64,000 nt of DNA from Cardinalis cardinalis (lineage: Eukaryota > Chordata > Aves > Passeriformes > Cardinalidae): assembly GCA_014549065.1 (NCBI GenBank), contig JACDOX010000114.1:62001-126000 (forward strand). Reading direction: 5' to 3'. The notes under the pieces are model-generated. The model was given only the letters and a program-made list of their open reading frames with translations. It was not told the DNA's origin and searched no databases. The translations under genes and the position numbers were made by a program. Below, one piece after another: positions 32,101 to 46,300 of this stretch; position 1 is the first letter of the stretch, and every line of letters starts with the position of its first letter.

Positions 32101-35100
32101 TAATAGGGAACATTATTTCTAATAAATCCTAGAAATAATAGTAAATAAAATACAATAATCCCCCCTCACAAGTAATTTTCATGGAACCTGATTTGGATTG
32201 TGGCCATGAAATTATAAATCACCCGAGCTTCTGCTCCCTGGCTTTAGGATGTCGCTAGTACCAGTCTGCTTCCTCCGAAGCCATTAATGGACTCTGCCAG
32301 AGACTTTCTGCAAAAATTTCTAACCCATAATAAATGAAATTATGTCTGAGTTCAGGTTATTAAAACCTTGTCCTTAAAAGCCCTTCATTGAAGTATTTGT
32401 ATTTATGCTGTACATGGGCTGTTTGTTTGCCAGCTTTGGTTTTCTCAGGGGTTTATTTGTATTGTCAGGTTGCACGATGTCTGCTACTCTCACTTATCCC
32501 ATCGTCCACTAGAAATAAATTACAGGCAAAGACCAAGCATCATGTTATGTTGTGTACTAACCTAGAGCAGGAAGTCTCCTACTAAACAGATATGAATTTG
32601 AAAGGTGACTGTTTCAGTCCTTCTTGTACATTTACTTGTTCTGAGCTATGTTTTGTCTAATCTAGGCCAAAATCTGCCCCTGTACGTCTGTGCAGTAAAG
32701 TGAAGCTGCCTTGTTATTTTTAAGCTTTTTATAGCAAAGGCCTGCTTTTATAATTCATCTCTACTGTGCAATTTATACTTACTGGAATGGCATTATATCA
32801 ATACTAAACACAAATAAGCTGAGCTTCAGAAACAGTTCCCTAGGCATTTAAATATCAATGAAAACACAAGGCAAATCAACACAAATATGTGGAACTCAAA
32901 AAAGGGCTTGAAGATTAATGTATGAAACTGGTTGGCTAAAGTGTATCACCAAAAAAAAATGTAGATCTGAAGATTCCTTTGGGTTGCTGAAGTTTTCCTG
33001 AGGTCCCCATCTCCTTTACTATCCGTAACAGTTAACTCTCCTTAATACCACTGCTAAGCTGGACTGTGCTTTTTCCTCCTGCCACTGCAGTTCTTAACAT
33101 TGTTNGTCTTTGTTGACCTGTGCTGTTGAAATCATGGAGGAAGCAGTTGCAAAAGCTAATTTGGAGTTGTCCTGATGCAGTCAGTACATAATCTGTGAGC
33201 TGGATCATGCTGGGGTGGGAAGCTCACCCTAAAGGCAAGCCTTATCCACCACACTGGTGAGTTCTTAGGAACCAGCTGAAGAATGGCCCCATGCTAGCAG
33301 CCCTGTNGTGGCTCACATAACTGGCTCTTGCACACAAGTTTACTGGTGATGCCTCCTTGCTCCATGCAGGTAGATGCAAACCTCTTGTGCCCCCTCCCTT
33401 CTGGTTACAGGTCACATCTGAGCTAAGTCTTATCAGCAGGAAATGACAGGGCTGCTGCTTTTGGGGAAAAGTGGACATTTCTACAGCATTTAGCCTTGTG
33501 AGGCAAAGAGGATCTGCTTTCCCTCACTGATCTTCAGAGCAAAGCAAAGGCAGGTGATACTCGGCATGTGAGGATACTTTAGTCTCCCAAATACATTCTA
33601 TTCCCAAAGTCCTTTTTATTGTGAGAGCTGGATGCTCTCAAGAGGAAAGCTTATGGTGCCTGTTGTGAGATGTAAGCTGAACATACCAGCTTTCAGCCTA
33701 CCATTTAGCAGTTTCTCAGATCCTGGATTCATATAGAAACTTTAATTAGAAAAAAAGCAGATTTTGTATCTAGATCATATCTTCCAAACAATTTAAACTT
33801 ATTCAGGGCAGTGTATCAATGTAGTTTTAGAGTGTTTCTTTTCCAAGTTCTAATAGAACTTGATCTAGATCTTGGACAGTACTGAGAAACCACTATTAGT
33901 CATTTTCAGCTTTGTATTTAAAAAAGAAGTTTCTTAAAATTTGGGGAAACATTTTTTTGGGATGCTGTTCTAAAATTTTTTCCTGATCAACTTCAAATTA
34001 TACTATAAACAANCAGTAAAACTACTCACAAGGATATTCTATCTACTTTCTTGTCTCTGTCCCTCTTTCACTCTTTCTGTAAGATTCAATGGTGCTTTAG
34101 GAAGGCAATCTCAGAAAAATGAAAATTTCAGAAATGTCATTACCAGAGTGCAGAGCAGAATGTGCTTGTACCAACTTGATAAGTTTTGCTGCTATTGTCT
34201 TTATTTTATGATGTAATGTTTTGAAAGATTAAAAAAAAATTGCAACAAAGACCATCCAGATGAAAACATTTTCCTTGTTGTTTTTTTTCTTCTCTTTCTG
34301 TTGTCTTATCCAGCAATAGGAGAGGAACTGTAATTAATCTCTTTTGTGTATCTCTAGAAAACAGTGCATGCTGGAAATATCACTTTTGCTGGAACTTTGA
34401 GCTTGTTTTTGCCCCTTCTACCTTTTCTCCTTGGTTGATGATCCAGATTCCCATATTTCCTGGGTGTCTAATTTGGGAAGCCGTAGTGCTGGACTGGTTT
34501 CAAAAGAGAGACGCAAATTTCCAGCCATACTTTTATTCATACTTAGCCATTTCTGCATTTAGTGACCAGTCAATAGGGAAGCACAAATCAGAACTTTGAG
34601 GAGGCTCTGTCTCCCTTTGCTAGTTTCTTTACATAGAAATTATTTGCCAGAATGACTGGAAGAAGTTATGGATGGAGAAATGAAGTGAAGCTTTTTGACC
34701 TTGGGAAGCACAGACAAGGTTGGAGTTGTCTTTTACTGTGAGTTCTTTTGTCTTCTTGCAGCTTTTTTAATGTCTATGTTGACTATTTTCTATGTTGGGC
34801 CACAGATTTCCTCACTGTCTTGTTTTTCCTTTAGCTTGGGAAATTGCAACACAGGCCAGTCCACTCAGAGGGTGCAAACTCTTGAGCTATGGTTCCTTTT
34901 GCCAGCAAATTGGGGTGATAAAAAATTCCAGTAATCATGGTTCANAGTTCTGCATAGTGGGTATAGAGATCCCTCATGGCTGAGCCTTTGTTGACTTTGA
35001 GAAAAAAAACAAAACCAATCCAACAAACCTTCTCTGGATTGAGCAAAACAATCTACCTTGTATTTGTGCCACTTTTTATATGCTGTTTGTTCTACTCAGT

Positions 35101-35226
35101 CCATACTGATTCTTGCTACTTGTTATTAACTGTGCAAGTCAATACATATTTCTCAAAAGGCCACCTCCATTTTCAAAATTCTCTCTCTCTTCACTTATGA
35201 GTGTCTTAATTGTACGTACTTTAGCT

Positions 35227-35266
35227 ACTCTTATTTTTAATGAAAAACTCTTATTTTTCATGAAAA
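35227..35266. repeat. Two-copy tandem duplication, 20-bp period
   Basis: 'actcttatttttaatgaaaa' is followed directly by 'actcttatttttcatgaaaa', 19 of 20 identical. Confidence 0.9.
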
Positions 35267-38200
35267 AATGGTTATTTGTGTTTTCAAGTTTATGCACATT
35301 CTGCCTGNTCACTTGATTTCCAGGTCCAGACTTTATCAAGCTACAGCTGTTTTCTCTGACTGTGACCTATTGCCTGGGATATAGAGATGGTACTTAAGTT
35401 TCTGGAGTCCTCCAGCAAACTGACCTATTGAGCAAAATGACCCAAGTCACTTTTCCAAGAGGTGATTGAGAAAGACAAAGAAAAGAAGAAGAAACCCTAA
35501 CAAGCCAGCAAAAACCAAAGGGTGGATGTGTGACAAATTGTGAAATACCTTTTTTTTNCTCCAAAATCTGTATGCAGGATGCTGAGGGTTGCAGTAAGGT
35601 TCTTGCTGAAATATGATTTTCTCAGTACATTCTGCTGTTTTGCATAATACCAACTATTTTTGAAACAAATTGTTACATGGTAGAAAACCACTTAATGTTG
35701 CTTTAAAAACAATAAATTAGTATATAATAATAAAGTAACATAGTAAAAGTGAATAGTTCAGGANGGAGTATCTCACAGAGATCTCACAGCACGTTTTTTG
35801 CCCTGGCACTTGTCACTGCTTTCTAGCAAAGCTTTAGATCATTTACATAGGGCACCCTGGAGACCTTCCCTGCAGTAGGACACTGCCTCTGGGTCATCCC
35901 TTCCTTTNATTCTGGCACAAGGTGCTGATGTTTTTCTTGATGGAGAACTCTTTTGACAGTGCCATTTCTGAAGCAGAGCAATGTAAATGTTATTACCAAA
36001 TCCAATTTAAACAGGATGGATGGACACCATTGGTTTGACTTGAAGCAATTAGCTAAATGGACCTGTGCCACTATTACCCTCTTAAGTACAATTATCTGAC
36101 TGGGAAGAATAAAGCTGTAAATTAAGACTGTATTGCATTCCAAGGCATGTGGTGCCTGTCAGTCTTGGTTGTGCATATGAAGAACTTGCATNAATATCTG
36201 GACAGAAAACAAGACACCAAAAATTCCACAAAGGACAGAGGTTGGGCCTGCACATCTCTTCCTACAAGGGTTTATGGGGAAAAAATACCCAGTGCGTTCC
36301 AGGGCATAAGCTGGGAACATTATAATTGAAAAAGAAACAAAACGGCACATAAACTAAGGCTGTTTTTCAAAAGGTCATTAAATACAGACAGGAACCTCAT
36401 GAGATCATTTTTATGNTGTCAAATGACAGACCTGAGAGTGACTTTTGAGATGTCACAGCAGGAAAAACAGGAGCCCTGGCAATCATTGTCACATCTGTTG
36501 AAGTGTGGAGAGGCTGGAGCAGGGCTAATCAATAACTCCTCCACAGTGAATAGAGCAGCAGGTGTTTGAGGGATTAAGCACAAATGAATGATGACTGTGT
36601 GTTTTGTAACAAGGGAAATAATAGGCATGATCTGAGTAACAACATTTCAGGTGTGCCTTAGGTGCCAAAAGATACAAGTTNTGCTGTCAGGTTTACACCA
36701 AAGTGTTTAATCCTCCAAACATGGGTGTCTGTAAAACAACAGCCTAGTCAAATGTTTAGCCCAGAGTCTATCCTAGAGCAGGTCCATCTTGTGGGGAATT
36801 CATGCTGTGCTGTGAAGCCAGTTATAGTCTTTCATTTCCATTTCTCAGTCTGATGTAGCTCAATTTGGCAAACTAAACATATTTTGTCAAGCTAAGAAAG
36901 AAAAAACCCCAGCTAAATACAAAATAGCAACAAATATCCTCTTAAAGGCTGCAATTGTCATTTTTCCCCCTTGGATTCCTTCAGCTGCCTGCTGAGAATG
37001 ATTTATAACAGCATTTATAATGTTGTTTAGAAACAGCAAGTCTTGCTGTCTGAAGAAGGGTGTATGACTGCATTTCTTATGAGAAGGAAAAGANGAGGAA
37101 TCTCTGAAATCTGGGCTTGTCTTAAACTGGAAAATAAAATTTTTGCTATCACATCCTGCAACGATGACTTCCTTTTTAGCAGGAAGTTATTTTATATTTC
37201 ACAGCTTAACAAGAGCTTTAAATGAATAATTTCATTCCTGCTTTTGATTGCTTAAGTTTCCTGCCTTGCTAAGCCCTCACTAATCTATGAAAACAGGTGG
37301 CTTCCTCTCTGTAGAATGGACCTCCCTCCCCCAGGCTGAGTACTACTAATAAATTAGCCCTGCCCACTTGCNATCCTGTATGAAGCAATCCGAGCTCATT
37401 AGCTCTTATTTGGCAGTTCCCAAATATGAAAATTTAATGCAACAGCAAAGCAGTTCAGGCTGTGCTTGGAAATTTCTCTTGCCCATCATTAGTCACTCAT
37501 TCCTCCCTGGGTTTCTGATTCCTGCTTGTCTGCTCCTCACTAACACCTGTNGTAAGGGACTTGCCTGCAGTAATATTAATCCCAGTTCTCTGCAAGGGGG
37601 TGGCTGATGTGTGTTTGTTCATGTGTAAGTGCAAGATGTGAAGGCCAANAAATTGGAGGTGCTTTCTGTAAATATGATAGCGACCATCATGTTTGTGGTC
37701 CTCAGGNTCTTTGTCTTAAGCAATGACCATCTCTGCTGTGTGGATCTCTGTGTGTTGGTCTAGGCACACTTATCTGCTATTAACATGTATAGTATAATTC
37801 CATTAAGCATACAGATGATGGGGAAATGAGTACACTGGGCTGCTCTCAGGTGCTGAAACAAGTTCCAAAGAAAGTGTTACATATCAAACCTTGTAGCTCA
37901 ATAAGAAGTAGTAGTTAAGTCCTTTCCTCTCTGTGTCTGGTAGTATTGCTCAGTTATTCAATCAGTTTGTTGGTCAGTCTGTACAAAGAATTAAAAGAAG
38001 ACCCACAGGTGCTTATGGGANCCAGAAAAGGGACTTTGTTTTACAGTGCTCTGTGGTTTGGAAAGAAGAACTGTCTTATAGGGAGAAAGCTCCTCTTTCA
38101 TGAGAGGTTTTCATGTCCATTAACGTAATCATCAATAACTCGCATTGCAATCAATGTGTATCTGGAGTGCAGAAATCAGAAAATGTTGGCTGAAATGCCA

Positions 38201-38970
38201 GCCTGTCAAGCCACAAATCCAGATATGTCAGGGTCCCTGGGCCAGGCAAAGATGTGAACTTGTCACCAGCTGTGGGGACACTGCAGGGCCAGCTTTAAAT
38301 GAGGAGTACTGCAGAGTAGGCAGAAGTGGGCTTTCTTCTGCTGTGATCAGGGCCCTTCTTTGGCATCTCTGGTCCATTTAGAGACAGAAGAACTCACTTT
38401 TTTTCTGAGTATTTTAACAACCATAACAGCAAAGTCTTTCTTTCCATTATAACAAAAATTCTGTTGTATCATGATGGGTACTAGGAGTAGATTTCCAGAG
38501 ATAAATAATAAGATTTGTTTTTTAAAATTTATTTTAGGAAAGTAAACAAGGAATGGATTGGATTAAGGAATGCTATGTTTGGATCAGACNTGAGATAGGG
38601 ATTTGATCAAACATTAGAGGCAAAACTGCATAAGGCTAGCAAAATACTATGACAATTTAATGTCATTAGCTCATGACAAACCTGGGCTAAAGACAGACTG
38701 GAAAAGAGATGAAATCTGGGTGAAACTGGAGCTCAGAATTACTGATCTTTCAGTTCAAAGATAACCTCTGCAAGACAAAAAAAAAAAAGCACCGTTTGTG
38801 GGTCAAACCAAATTGAAGTAATATCCTCTCAGTAAAACACAAAACCAGTAAAAAATCTCAAGTCAAATTCAATTGAAATAAATTATCTTTTCAATCTGAA
38901 AGCAAATGTCACATTTCCATTTAAAATGAACTTTTCCCTGAAAGTTAGAGGAGCCACATATTACTTCAAA

Positions 38971-39031
38971 GGAAAAAAAAAGGCTTACGAAGGACAAAAA
39001 AAGCCCTTTTTTCCCCCCCTTTTTTTTTTCT
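38971..39031. repeat. Homopolymer cluster (A, C and T runs)
   Basis: It has runs of nine A and seven A, then six T, seven C and eleven T within about 60 bp. Read or assembly errors are likely here. Confidence 0.85.
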
Positions 39032-39849
39032 TTCAGATGAATAACCAACATATAATTCAACTGAATTTGGTTTGTCAACCCAAATGAGAGGTCAGATGGT
39101 TTAGCCAGCAGGAGGCATATATNGCTCAAGTAGGAGTTGCTGGTTCTTTCCTGTTGTACACTAAATCTCTGGGCAGCTCTGAAGCCTGCTCTCACCAGAG
39201 TGCACTGAACACAATCACTAAATCACTAGAAAAAACAAGCTCATAATTTGGAAACATTAAATTTTCCCACTAGGAGTTTAATGTAAGGAAGCAAATTTTA
39301 ATTGAGCAGCCAATGCTAAGGTTAGGGCATGTAGAAACTCTTGATAATTTGTATTATTTTGGTAGCATAGTAAGTGCTATCTGTGTATTAATTTAAATTC
39401 TAGACAGAGGATGTTTTCTTCCTTGAGGCTCTTGTTTCAGCTTNATATTTAATGTACTGTGTTGTTTTTTTAAAGTTGCAGAATTTACATGAAGGATTAA
39501 GAAGATAGGAGAACNTGAAGTGCAGAAAAATTGTAGTGTTGTTAGCAATGTGATGATTGATATTTGCTTATTTTTTTTTTCCCCTGAGGAACACTTACTT
39601 GCCAGATCTCATGTGCTAGGAAATAACANTTAATTGTTGTCAAAACATTAGTAAATATCCTTATTCCTAGTTCATAGCATAGGAAATGAATTAGATAATT
39701 CAGGTTGCACAGAAACCTGTGCCCCAGCAAGGGTTTTAACTCTAACTTGTTACCATGTGCTCTAGTAGCTGACCAGCCATGCTTCCTTGACTACACCATG
39801 GCTCAGCTACAGCTTTTCCTAGAAATAAACTGCTGGATTAAGCTTTGAG

Positions 39850-40375
39850 AGGATTCCACGTACTTTTTTTTNNAATTNAAATTAATTGCTNAATTGTAGT
39901 CAGGCTTTCACAAAACTGCTGGNTGCCAGAATTGAGATTGTCTATGCACCTCAATTCCTCTTCTTATGTCTGCTCTACAGGACGATGTTTGATTTACATC
40001 ACCTCATATTTGTCATGGGACGTCTGTCTCATGCCATGTGTTCTGATCAGTTATGGAGTACTTTGTCTGTTCCTTCATGCTCACCACATCAGCCCTGGCC
40101 TTATTCACTGGAAGCTCTTCCACGCCCACTCTGCGGATTGATCCTTACTCATGTGCCTTGCAGCAGTGTTAACCATGAGTGCATCAGGAACGATTCACAC
40201 GCACTCACTACCCTTGATGGGCGCTGCAGGGGGAAAGGCAGTGCTATTCCTCCNCTCAGAGGGCAGAATAAAGGATAAGAAGTGCCTTTCTTTTAACACC
40301 ATGGTTCAGTCTCAGGAGTCTGGAACCTGAGATTTTGGTATAGTACTATGTAGCACCTTGGGATATAACAGCTCC
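39850..40375 (+). mobile_element. Possible degenerate LTR remnant
   Basis: The AATAAA at 40267-40272 is followed by 'gtgcctttcttttaacacc', which resembles the segment after AATAAA in the LTR at 8504-9246 ('gctttattcctttaacac'). A 3' end near 40370 ('gggatataaca') is possible. I find no clear 5' end or target duplication, and several Ns disturb the left side, so the limits are guesses. Confidence 0.3.
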
Positions 40376-43300
40376 AGGGGAAAATGTCCAGAAAATGAGG
40401 ATGAAACAGATCACCTTTAAAAAATCTTGGTTATATGGCTTTTACAGCGTTTCTAAGGAGAGAAAGGAGAAAGAATGCAGTTTTCTACCGGGGCATTTAA
40501 TTTCCCAAACCAAGACCTTGTCTAGTTTCTTTATCAGAGTTTTTGAAGACATACCACATCCTGGAGGGATACAAGTGTTTTCATTAAAGTCCAAGCAAAA
40601 TGCTTGAGGAATGACACTTGAGACTTACTCTTTTCTTCATTCAACACAGAAGCTAGTATTAGGTAAGGCTTCAAGAATGTTTTCTATTACAGCAGCAACC
40701 TTTCAGATGCCAAAGAGGTTACTGGATTTGTCCTGAAGTTCTTTCTGAGTTCTGAAAAGATCATCAGATAAAAAGCNTTGCATATCTTAATCCATGTTGG
40801 AGCAATGGCAAAAGAGGAATATCAGTGCATGAAGATATGAATCCATCTGTAAAAAGGAAATACAGCACAGAGATTTAAAGAAAAACAGTAGCACAATGCA
40901 AGTANTTCCCTGGTAAGAGAGTGAACTTTTGGTGATGTATTATGAATAGCCAGCCTTTCTGTGCCTTGGGTGTATTGCTAACTACTGTTTTGTTTTCAAG
41001 CTGTGGAGAAAAGTGAAATGCACATAGATAAGACCATGGATGTTTCAGAAAATATCTCATATGTGCAGTTCAATTTAAATCCTTTTATGAGACCTTAAAT
41101 TTGCAGAAGTTAATACATGAAATACAAAAACTTCCACAAACCTAAATTATTTTGTAGTTAATCAAAAGAAAAGGACAATTTTCCAATTGAAGTATTCCAG
41201 AAAGTCATGGAGTTCCAGGTTTCTAAAAGGGCATCAAAGGGAACAGCCACATGTATCTGTGACAATTAGATTCAGAAATAGCACAGTTTGCACTCCTCTT
41301 GTGTCAGGCACAATTTTTATTTTGGCTTTGCAACTACAAGACACCATACTTTGGGGTTTTTGTTCATCTTAAGTATTTCCTAATTTGCTCATGGATTTTG
41401 GGTAACTCTTTGATCAAGGATGGAAGCAATGGCTCAGTTTTGGAACTGCCTGTTGAACTTCCTTCCACATGGGCAGTGCACTGAGACCTCAAATTTCTTA
41501 ACATTCTGTCCTCACTTCCATCAGTTAATGAGAAACAAGAGAGTAGTTAGTGAGGGAAATCCTGAAATAGGACCCTTCTCCAGAGAGTCCTACTACACCA
41601 GCATCCNGTCTCCTTTTTTACAACACTTTTTCTCTTTTTTCTTTCCAAGTGCAATATTTTTTTTCCAGTACCCCTTTTTTCCCTCCCCCAATGCAGATGT
41701 TACCAGTGCTTTCCGCTGTGCCATCTGGTGAAGCTGACACTTGGAAGATGAGGGGTCTCTTGTGTTTGATATGGCCAATTGTCCTGGCAAGGGGAAAGGA
41801 ACAGGAGCTTCAGGCAGAAGAGAGAACAACAGGAGGGATGAGGAATGTCCTCTCGAGTCAGCCTGGCCTGTCAGGAGCTAGGGAGTGGCTCTTCAGTGCA
41901 CCCCAGTGCCTCTTCTGCTGCTTTTGGAACAGTCTTGCAGGCAGTGGGGCTCTCATGTTTGTCTCCCATGCTGTCCTTCTGTCCACACTTCGGAGTGCTC
42001 TGTGGAGTNCATTTTCCTCTAAGCTGGACACTTAAAGCTGTCCTGGGAGCCACTTGTATGTACTAGACCTATCCATATCCATCTTCACGCATCCCAGAAA
42101 AGTCCCTTATGAGCAGATACCCTTATGGAAACAGCTTTACTCTGAGCAGGAATCTCCTTTTNCTCCTTTTGTTGTAGTTAGCTATANGCTCAGGCAGACT
42201 TNACCCCATACCTTTTCTTCTTTTTTGTTCTACAAAGGAAGAAAAAAGTTGTGCTGAACTCCCAGAGAAAGTATATATTTTTCCCCCCAAATCGATTCCC
42301 ATCACAGATTTTAGTGGGAACTGGATTTGGTTTGCANTTTTGTAATCTGAATTAAAAACTTAAAATAGTGCAGCATATTTTGCTTTAAAACTGGGAATGT
42401 GTTGCTTGACCTCACTTGTTTATGCTTCACTATATTTCCTTTAAGTTGCACATAATTATCTCTAAATAGAGNGGCAATCTGTGCTTTTTCTTTAGTGCAT
42501 CTATTCTTCTATAGCCTGTGATTAGTTATTTTGTTATGTGATTATTTGATTTTTCGCTTGTTTGTTTTAAGTGGCCATAATNATGCCCCAGTTCATCCTC
42601 TGGCAACTTTATAAAAAATGCTACATTTTTTAATGGCTCTGGCAGACTGAGGTCTTGAAGTCTTTGATATGGAACATCACATAGTAATTTCTTTATTCCA
42701 ATATCTTATTGAAGGTCTGCTTATTAGAGGTCTACCAGCCTTAAGGTTGTTTCTAGCTGAACTTCTTGTCATGGCTGAGCCACTCCATTTTCTCNGTGAA
42801 GCCCAAGTGAAATGCAGAAAAGCCTTAGTGCAGCTCCTTCTCCCTTGGCTGCATTAATTGGGCTGGGCTAACAGGGGTAAGAAATAGAAAGTATTTAGTC
42901 TTGGTACTGCTTTGCCATGGCTTGGGATACACATCCCAACATGGATGGGTTCAATTACCAGCTTTATATAGCAAATTGTCAGAGTAGAACCACACTATCA
43001 GCCTAATGTTTATCAGCTGTTTTAGAGATTGAGTCACTTTTGCATCATCTTAGTCCTTTCTAGGGCAAGAATAACATTCCTTAAAGTGAAGAGGGCAGAA
43101 CTTTTAAGGCTCATCCTGTAACTTTTCAAGGTCTGTTGTAAGTATTGTAACTGAAAGGATTAGGAATGAAAAAATAATTGCCTTTTTTCCCAGCTCCAAA
43201 AGACTACATTTTGAAAACCTTTATTTCTGAATTCAGTATTCTGCTAATCATGGAACATAAAGCTTTTCAAAGAGTCTCAGTTGTTGTTCCATAGATTTCT

Positions 43301-46300
43301 ATACAGTAAATGTTTAGCTCAATTTCAAATTGAGGAAGTGGCTTTGACATAATATTATCAAAGGACATTTCAATCCTTTATGAGAAATGTGGAGGGAGCA
43401 GGGGAGTAAATTTGAAATTTTACTTCTTATATAAGTCATTTAAATTTAATGCAAACATTTGTGAACCTCTGTGAATAAAGAGGGATGGAGACAAAATTAC
43501 CCTTCAATCCCATGAGGAAATATTTACAGCCACAAATTGCAAAGACATTGAAGCAGCATTTGCAAGGACCTCTTTACGCACTGCATTTTCATGTTTGGCT
43601 GATGACTGAGCACGGCAGAGCCAGTGTGACACTTGTCAGGGATGGGGACTGGTCTTGGGTACAATGGGGACTTCATTACAANATGGCAATATATCTCAGA
43701 GGACCCTTACTAATGGTGCTAGATAAAAAGGGCTGTGCATGTCCAGTATCATAAATATGTGTTAACATGCCATGCCACTTCAATGAGTTTATCTGTTCAT
43801 ATATGCATCAAAGGGAGCAAAAAATGTTTAACTTGCTTCAGTGNGCTGTAAGCAGAAAGAGANTAGATGAGAGCTGAAGGGTTTGGAGCACACTGAATTG
43901 TATCTCATTCAGGAAATCTTCTGAATTATTGATTANGTTTTCCTTTNATTTTTTCATTTTTTGAGTCACCACATTTGTGTTAGCCAGCCATAGTTTTCTG
44001 AGGTTACTGCATTAATTTATGAGTGGCTTCTAACCACCATGCCTGTTCAAAGCACCCCGCAAAGTGGGGTGTGCCCTTCTTGTCTGAGATGGTCAGCAGC
44101 CAGTGTGGAGAGATTGATGTGGATCCCTGCCTGTGCAGAAGGNCTTGACAGCAATGCCTCCTTTCTGCTGCCTCCTAAGCAGGTACAAAGGCAACAAAGA
44201 CCTTTGCTTAATGAATCAAATTCACACATGTCATTTAGAGCTGTTCATATCTNCNTCTCTCAAACAGACCCAAGAGGCTCCTGTCTCCCTCCCCCTCCTA
44301 GGACTTCATACATTTTTACTGAAGATTANCTTCAAAAAGGCCTTGTGCTGTTTCATCCAGAGGGTTGTACTGTCACTGTGCCTGGCAGGTGCTGATTTTC
44401 TGTGGGGGACCAAAGCATCCAGAAAGTGAGGTCTNAAGTCTGTAACAAGCCAGGAGAGGNCATGACCTCTCCAGCTGAACGTGGACCTGGCACAGGACCC
44501 GGGACCTGCTGTCCCTTGGGGCAATGCTATTGTGCATTCCAGATGCTTTGTGGTAAGGTGGTTTTAGGCAAACAAGGGGATGACAGGAGAGGTTCTGCCC
44601 TCCATTACTTAGTGTAGTATGTGGCTTCTGGCACCCCTTTCAGTCCTCAGTGCTGATGAGCTGCGGCTCTGAAGTGCGAGATTGCCCAATACTGATGAAA
44701 TAAATGCTGGGATTCCTTCTAAGCTCAGGGAATCCACAGGAGAAAGAGATAAAGATTATCTCCATGCAAGTGTCACTGGCTCTGTGAGGTCCTAGTGTTC
44801 ACCTAGGCAGCTGAGTGACTCCTGATGAGCCTGCAGGTGATTCAAAGGACTCTGGAACCCACATGGCTTGGTCTTCTACTTACTTGTTCTAATGCATTTC
44901 AGTCTTCACTGCACAGTAAATATAGAACAAGCAGATGGTAGGAAAACAGAATCAAGTCCTGAGGTGAGATGATAATTTTTGCATGAATATTCCTTTCCAT
45001 GTGCTGGGGTGGCTCCAGNCTTTACTGCTAACCCTTGGTGAGAGCAGTCCCGGGTGGCTGCGGGCTGTTCCTGCTCTGACCCACCTTGGGGTGGCAGCTC
45101 CTCCCCACCTCAGGCTGCCCCACCTGCCCTTTCCATCTGTGTCCTCGTGGCTCCCACAATCAGGACAGAGAAGATAAGAGATGCTCTTACAGTCACTTGA
45201 AAAATGCCTTTTTCAGTATGAGGNAAACCACAGCCATTGTCTGAACTCAACAGAAGTACAACAGTGAAGCAATTGTTCCTTGAACCATACCTTTTAGATT
45301 ATTTATTTACCTCCTTTTAACATGCCTTTTCAACTATTCTGTTATCAAAATCTCTAGTCAACACAGGTCAGGTTGTGTTGGTTTTTATACACAAGTCTTT
45401 GGTACTATTTCATGTTTTTTTAAAAGAAGCCCCTGGGAACTTCCTATTATCTCCCTTTATTGTTTTATTCCTCAGACAAAAAACAGAGAAAAAATTCCTT
45501 CTCTTATACTCTGAATACTTTCTAGAGCCCAGCACCAGTTATTTAAGAATTTCTAAGTCACTCAGCCCACCAGCTGATGGACAAAAGCTTTTTGCCTCAG
45601 GCTCCCAAAGCATCTCTGCATACATAGTATGTTCTGCTCCTTGCTTCTAATTACATCCCAGCTAATTGCAGTGCCTGGATAAAGTGCAGCCGGGGAGAGC
45701 TGCCCCCTGGTCCTGGGGAAGGTCCCTGAGCACCCAGTNGNNGTCTGGACAGANATCCTGCTGGGGTTACAGGGAGAGGGAGCATTGCCAGGATGTGCTT
45801 TTGGGCATCCTCCTGGGTTAAACCCACTGTGCTGCTGACAGGCACCACTGTTGAATTCAGGGAGAGCCTCAGTATCACNAGACAACATTGCCAATACTTC
45901 TATTCCAGGAGAGGAAAGAGTGAGAGCCTTTCTCAGGCATTTGGTGGAGTCCTTCAGAGAGCAGACAGACTTGTAATTGATGAGCCTCTATCAATTATTG
46001 GCCCCAGCCTCAAAGGGCCTAGTGCATTTTAAGCTGTCCCAACAAAGAGGATACTGGGGGAGCAGGATTAGCACATCAAATCAAGTCACATGCTTTACCA
46101 GCTAAAAACTGTGAAGACTGAATTAATAAAAACTCTACTCTGGAAAATCCAAGCCTCAGTGTTCAGCTGAGGAGATTTAACCACTACCAAGTGCCTCAGA
46201 CCCCCTGCAGCAGCACAGAGCACTCGTGCCAGCTGCGGGTGTGCTGCTGTACTTGCCCTCCCCAAAGCTGCTGTGCCTGGATCAGCCTGGATGGTCCATC

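Larger units (their letters stand above)
29401..39830. other. Downstream region with no recognisable gene
   Basis: About 10 kb of AT-rich sequence. Open frames are short, on both strands, and resemble no protein I know. The first few kb may still be KCNK10 3' UTR, given the AATAAA signals at 31.3-32.3 kb. Small repeats occur at 35227-35266 and homopolymer runs at 38779-38790 and 38971-39031. Confidence 0.7.
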
